This document shows, piece after piece, positions 5,435 to 8,325 of a DNA stretch of 8,325 nt. Both the position numbers and the translations under genes were made by a program. Source of the stretch: Akkermansiaceae bacterium (GTDB taxonomy: Bacteria > Verrucomicrobiota > Verrucomicrobiia > Verrucomicrobiales > Akkermansiaceae); the NCBI GenBank assembly GCA_011524615.1, contig WTJZ01000305.1:1-8325 (forward strand), written 5' to 3'. The notes under the pieces are model-generated. The model was given only the letters and a program-made list of their open reading frames with translations. It had not been told where the DNA came from and ran no database searches. Numbering within the stretch: position 1 is the stretch's first letter; each line of letters opens with the position of its first letter.

Positions 5435-8224
5435 ATGTTTGCTAAACGCCACTTAGGATATTCGGAAGAAGTAGCACAAGCGCTTCTTAGTGAGATCGGA
5501 GCTCAGTCATGGGAGCAGCTAGAGCAGGAGTGTGTTCCTGCTTCGATTCGATCTGGATTAGATGCTCCTCTCCAGGGGCTAGAGAGCGCGCTCACGGAGC
5601 GTCAAGCTCTGCAGAGACTAGAGTCGTACTTTAAGAATGACCCTCAGCCGGTAACATTCATTGGTCAGGGGTACTATTCCGCAGACATGCCTCCTGTGAT
5701 TCAGCGAAACGTGCTCGAGAATCCAGGCTGGTACACCGCATACACGCCGTATCAGGCAGAGATCGCTCAAGGCCGACTCGAAGTCCTCATGACCTTCCAG
5801 ACCATGATCAAGAATCTGACCGGTCTGGATGTGGCGAATGCTTCCTTACTCGATGAAGCGACCGCAGCGGCTGAGGCGGTCACCATGGCGTACTCGAACT
5901 CTCGTAAGAAAGGGGCAGACACCCTCCTCCTCGACCAGCTCTGCCACCCACAAGTGCTCTCGGTGGTCCAGACGCGTCTCGAGGCTATCGGTCTAAAGGC
6001 GGAACTCTGGAATGTGGCGGACGGTCTCCCAGCAGAGACGGACTCTTACTTTGCCTTCCTCGGAGCGTACCCGAATACATACGGTGCAGTGATGGACTGG
6101 TCTGACCTCTGTGCGGCGGCCAAAGGAGACAAGATCGTTCCGATCCTCTGTGCTGATATCCTTGCACTGACCATCATGAAGTCACCAGGTGAGATGGGGG
6201 CAGAGATCGCAGTCGGCTCGACTCAGCGCTTCGGTCTCCCACTCGGATGCGGTGGTCCGCATGCTGCGTTCTTCGCGGCAACCAAGGCTTACCAACGAAA
6301 ATTACCAGGACGTGTCGTCGGTGTATCACAAGACAGTGAAGGACGCCCTGCCTACCGTCTCGCTCTCCAGACGCGTGAGCAGCACATCCGCCGTGAGAAG
6401 GCGACGTCCAATATTTGTACCGCTCAGGTTCTCCCAGCAGTGCTCGCTACCTTCTATGCTCTCTATCACGGAGCCGATGGACTCCAAGAGATCGCTAAGA
6501 CCGTACAGGGTGCGGCTCAGCAGTGTGCGCAGTACTTACAGGATGCTGGATATGAGATCCTGGATGAAACGTATTTTGGCGGATTCCGCGTTGCGAAGAC
6601 GGCTCCAGATACTGATACAGTAGAGGTACGTGAGATCGACGCTGACACGATTGCGCTCTCCTTTGGCGAGGGGCATACGATTGCTGACCTAACTGCTCTG
6701 CATGAGGCACTAGGTATTCCGGCTCCAGTCCGTGAGCTAGCGGAGGCGCCTCAGGGATTAGCCCGTGAGAGCGCGATCCTAACCGAATCAATCTTTGGCC
6801 TCTACCATACTGAGACTGAGATGATGCGTTACATGGCGCGGCTCGAGCAACGCGACTTCGCCCTGAACCATGCGATGATTCCTCTCGGCTCCTGCACGAT
6901 GAAGTTAAACGCTGCTGCTGAGATGACGCCGATGTCATGGGCATCACTTATGGACGTGCACCCATTCAGCAAGAAGCAGACTGCAGGGTATGAGACCATG
7001 ATGAATGAGCTCGGTGAGTGGTTAGCACAGTTGACAGACCTTAAGGGAGTCTCCTTCCAGCCGAACTCAGGAGCGCAAGGTGAGTTCGCTGGACTCATGG
7101 CGATCAGAAACTATCTCGATGATAATGGTGGCAAAGAGCGTACGGCGTGTCTGATCCCAACCTCAGCTCATGGTACGAACCCTGCAAGTGCAGTGATGGC
7201 TGGCTTTAATGTCGTCGCCGTGAAGTGTGATGAAGACGGTAACATCAGTCTCGAGGATCTCAAGGCGAAGGTCGAGCAACATCGTGAGACGCTAGGTGCA
7301 CTCATGGTGACCTACCCATCGACCCACGGGGTCTTTGAGGAGGGGATCCAAGAGATTTGTGAACTCGTGCATGCTGCCGGCGGACAAGTCTACCTCGATG
7401 GAGCGAACCTCAATGCTCAGCTCTGTCTCACCTCTCCAGGTGTGATCGGCGCAGACGTCTGTCACATCAATCTCCATAAGACCTTCTGCATCCCGCACGG
7501 AGGTGGTGGCCCTGGTTCTGGCCCGATCCCAGTAGCTGAGCATCTCGCTCCGTATCTTCCATCAAACCCAGAACAGGAAGGCAGTGTCGCGATCTCGGCG
7601 GCGCCGTATGGTAATGGTAGCATCAATGCGATCTCATGGATGTATATCGCGATGATGGGCGGTGAGGGACTGAAGAAGTCGACTCTCTACGCGATTCTCT
7701 CTGCGAACTACATTGCGACAAAGCTCGAGGAGCACTTCCCAGTGGTCTACAAGGGCTCACAGGGACGCGTAGCGCATGAGTGTATCATTGATGTTCGTGA
7801 CATCCAGGCGCGTGCAGGTGTGACCGCAGAGGACATTGCCAAGCGTTTGATCGACTACGGCTTCCACGCGCCAACACTTTCATGGCCGATCGCCAATACC
7901 CTCATGATCGAGCCTACGGAGTCTGAGTCTAAGGAGGAGCTCGACCGCTTCATCAATAGCCTCATCGCGATCCGTCAAGAGATCGCTGAGATCGAGAAGG
8001 GGACAATGGTGTATGAGGAGAGCCCTCTCAAGCTCGCTCCACACCCATCACAAGACCTCTTAGGTGAGAGCTGGACCCGATCGTACTCCCGTGAGTACGC
8101 GGCCTTCCCACTTCCAGAGCTCAAGCTCAACAAGCGTTGGCCATACGTCAGTCGTATCGACAACGTAGCAGGTGATCGTAACCCGATCTGCTCCTGCGAC
8201 CCTGCACTACTCCACGAGGCGTAG
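5435..8224 (+). CDS. gcvP: Glycine dehydrogenase (decarboxylating), glycine cleavage P-protein, undivided form
   Basis: PLP enzyme that decarboxylates glycine and transfers the aminomethyl group to lipoyl-GcvH. At 929 residues it is the full-length fused type, slightly shorter than the usual 950-960; the shortfall includes the N-terminus, which begins directly at FAKRHLG. The N-terminal half shows IGQGYY (76-81) and TAYTPYQAEI (101-110). The C-terminal half carries IPLGSCTMKLN (482-492), SAHGTNPASA (from 577), and INLHKTFCIPHGGGGPG with the PLP-binding Lys682. The end (RIDNVAGDRNPICSCDP) is also typical. The ATG is the only usable start: the frame is open upstream only to a TGA at 5405 and has no other ATG, GTG or TTG. 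There is no Shine-Dalgarno, only an A-rich leader. Separated from gcvH by the structured spacer and closed by a GC-rich terminator. No frameshift or missing active-site residue is seen. Confidence 0.97.
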   Translation: MFAKRHLGYSEEVAQALLSEIGAQSWEQLEQECVPASIRSGLDAPLQGLESALTERQALQRLESYFKNDPQPVTFIGQGYYSADMPPVIQRNVLENPGWYTAYTPYQAEIAQGRLEVLMTFQTMIKNLTGLDVANASLLDEATAAAEAVTMAYSNSRKKGADTLLLDQLCHPQVLSVVQTRLEAIGLKAELWNVADGLPAETDSYFAFLGAYPNTYGAVMDWSDLCAAAKGDKIVPILCADILALTIMKSPGEMGAEIAVGSTQRFGLPLGCGGPHAAFFAATKAYQRKLPGRVVGVSQDSEGRPAYRLALQTREQHIRREKATSNICTAQVLPAVLATFYALYHGADGLQEIAKTVQGAAQQCAQYLQDAGYEILDETYFGGFRVAKTAPDTDTVEVREIDADTIALSFGEGHTIADLTALHEALGIPAPVRELAEAPQGLARESAILTESIFGLYHTETEMMRYMARLEQRDFALNHAMIPLGSCTMKLNAAAEMTPMSWASLMDVHPFSKKQTAGYETMMNELGEWLAQLTDLKGVSFQPNSGAQGEFAGLMAIRNYLDDNGGKERTACLIPTSAHGTNPASAVMAGFNVVAVKCDEDGNISLEDLKAKVEQHRETLGALMVTYPSTHGVFEEGIQEICELVHAAGGQVYLDGANLNAQLCLTSPGVIGADVCHINLHKTFCIPHGGGGPGSGPIPVAEHLAPYLPSNPEQEGSVAISAAPYGNGSINAISWMYIAMMGGEGLKKSTLYAILSANYIATKLEEHFPVVYKGSQGRVAHECIIDVRDIQARAGVTAEDIAKRLIDYGFHAPTLSWPIANTLMIEPTESESKEELDRFINSLIAIRQEIAEIEKGTMVYEESPLKLAPHPSQDLLGESWTRSYSREYAAFPLPELKLNKRWPYVSRIDNVAGDRNPICSCDPALLHEA

Positions 8225-8236
8225 TCAGCCGCGCTC

Positions 8237-8268
8237 ACTCCCCCGCCTCCTATTGGAGGGGGGAGTTT
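8237..8268 (+). terminator. Rho-independent-type terminator after gcvP
   Basis: ACTCCCCC (8237-8244) pairs with GGGGGAGT (8259-8266). A two-base GC bulge then separates an inner CTCC/GGAG stem (8247-8250 with 8255-8258) closed by a TATT loop. The stem is very GC-rich and lies 12 nt after the gcvP stop. The T-tract is only TTT and runs into the heptamer array. Likely the end of the gcv transcript. Confidence 0.75.
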
Positions 8269-8325
8269 CAAAGTTCAAAGTTCAAAGTTCAAAGTTCAAA
8301 GTTCAAAGTTCAAAGTTCAAAGTTC
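8267..8325. repeat. Perfect heptamer tandem array (TTCAAAG)n, running off the window edge
   Basis: Eight complete, identical TTCAAAG units plus TTC occupy the last 59 bases, with no mismatch. The first unit overlaps the T-tract of the gcvP terminator, and the array is cut by the window end, so its true length is unknown. The + strand has no stop codon in any frame. The complementary strand (CTTTGAA) carries TGA, which falls in all three frames because 7 is not a multiple of 3. The + strand of the unit is not self-complementary, so no hairpin is expected. It is not a CRISPR array because there are no spacers. Confidence 0.97.

Noticed and set aside
6495..6947. 150-codon open frame on the minus strand within gcvP
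   Set aside because: Lies wholly inside a canonical gcvP coding region and is low-complexity, Ser/Gln/Arg-rich.
8267..8325. CRISPR array or telomere-like end at the window edge
   Set aside because: Units are 7 bp with no spacers, and nothing else suggests a linear replicon end; a simple tandem repeat explains it.

Overview
The window is a chromosomal segment from a Gram-negative bacterium. My best guess is Verrucomicrobiota, probably an Opitutales/Puniceicoccaceae-like marine lineage. This rests on two things: the first gene ends in a 'DDDGDGLTQLLDYVLGRNPL' calcium-loop module, which is common at the C-termini of secreted verrucomicrobial proteins, and the second is a Tat-signal Gfo/Idh/MocA oxidoreductase, a type abundant in Verrucomicrobiota and Planctomycetota. 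The assignment is by family resemblance only. All genes read on the + strand.

Layout. At 3-2459 is a large exported alpha/beta-hydrolase (esterase-like) with an N-terminal EF-hand pair, a catalytic domain, an Ig/cadherin-like domain, a further beta-rich region and a C-terminal calcium-loop tail. At 2602-3705 is a Tat-signal oxidoreductase of the glucose-fructose oxidoreductase-like branch. From 3784 to 8224 runs a glycine cleavage system cluster in the order gcvT, gcvH, gcvP, with the P-protein as one undivided polypeptide. The L-protein gene (lpd) is not in the window and I see no glycine riboswitch.

The three Gcv proteins act together in the cytoplasm. GcvP decarboxylates glycine with PLP and loads the aminomethyl group on the lipoyl arm of GcvH. 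GcvT then transfers the one-carbon unit to tetrahydrofolate and releases ammonia. The two upstream genes look like surface or periplasmic carbohydrate-related functions and have no obvious link to glycine metabolism.

Non-coding features. The 171-bp gap between gcvH and gcvP holds three closely packed inverted repeats, the first an 11-bp perfect stem. A GC-rich stem-loop terminator follows gcvP. A perfect TTCAAAG heptamer tandem array starts in the tail of that terminator and runs off the window edge (8 full copies plus 3 nt). No intergenic stretch exceeds 300 bases. I see no RNA genes, insertion sequences, CRISPR arrays or phage genes. The content is mostly ordinary metabolism; the heptamer array and the structured gcvH-gcvP spacer are the parts most worth a second look.
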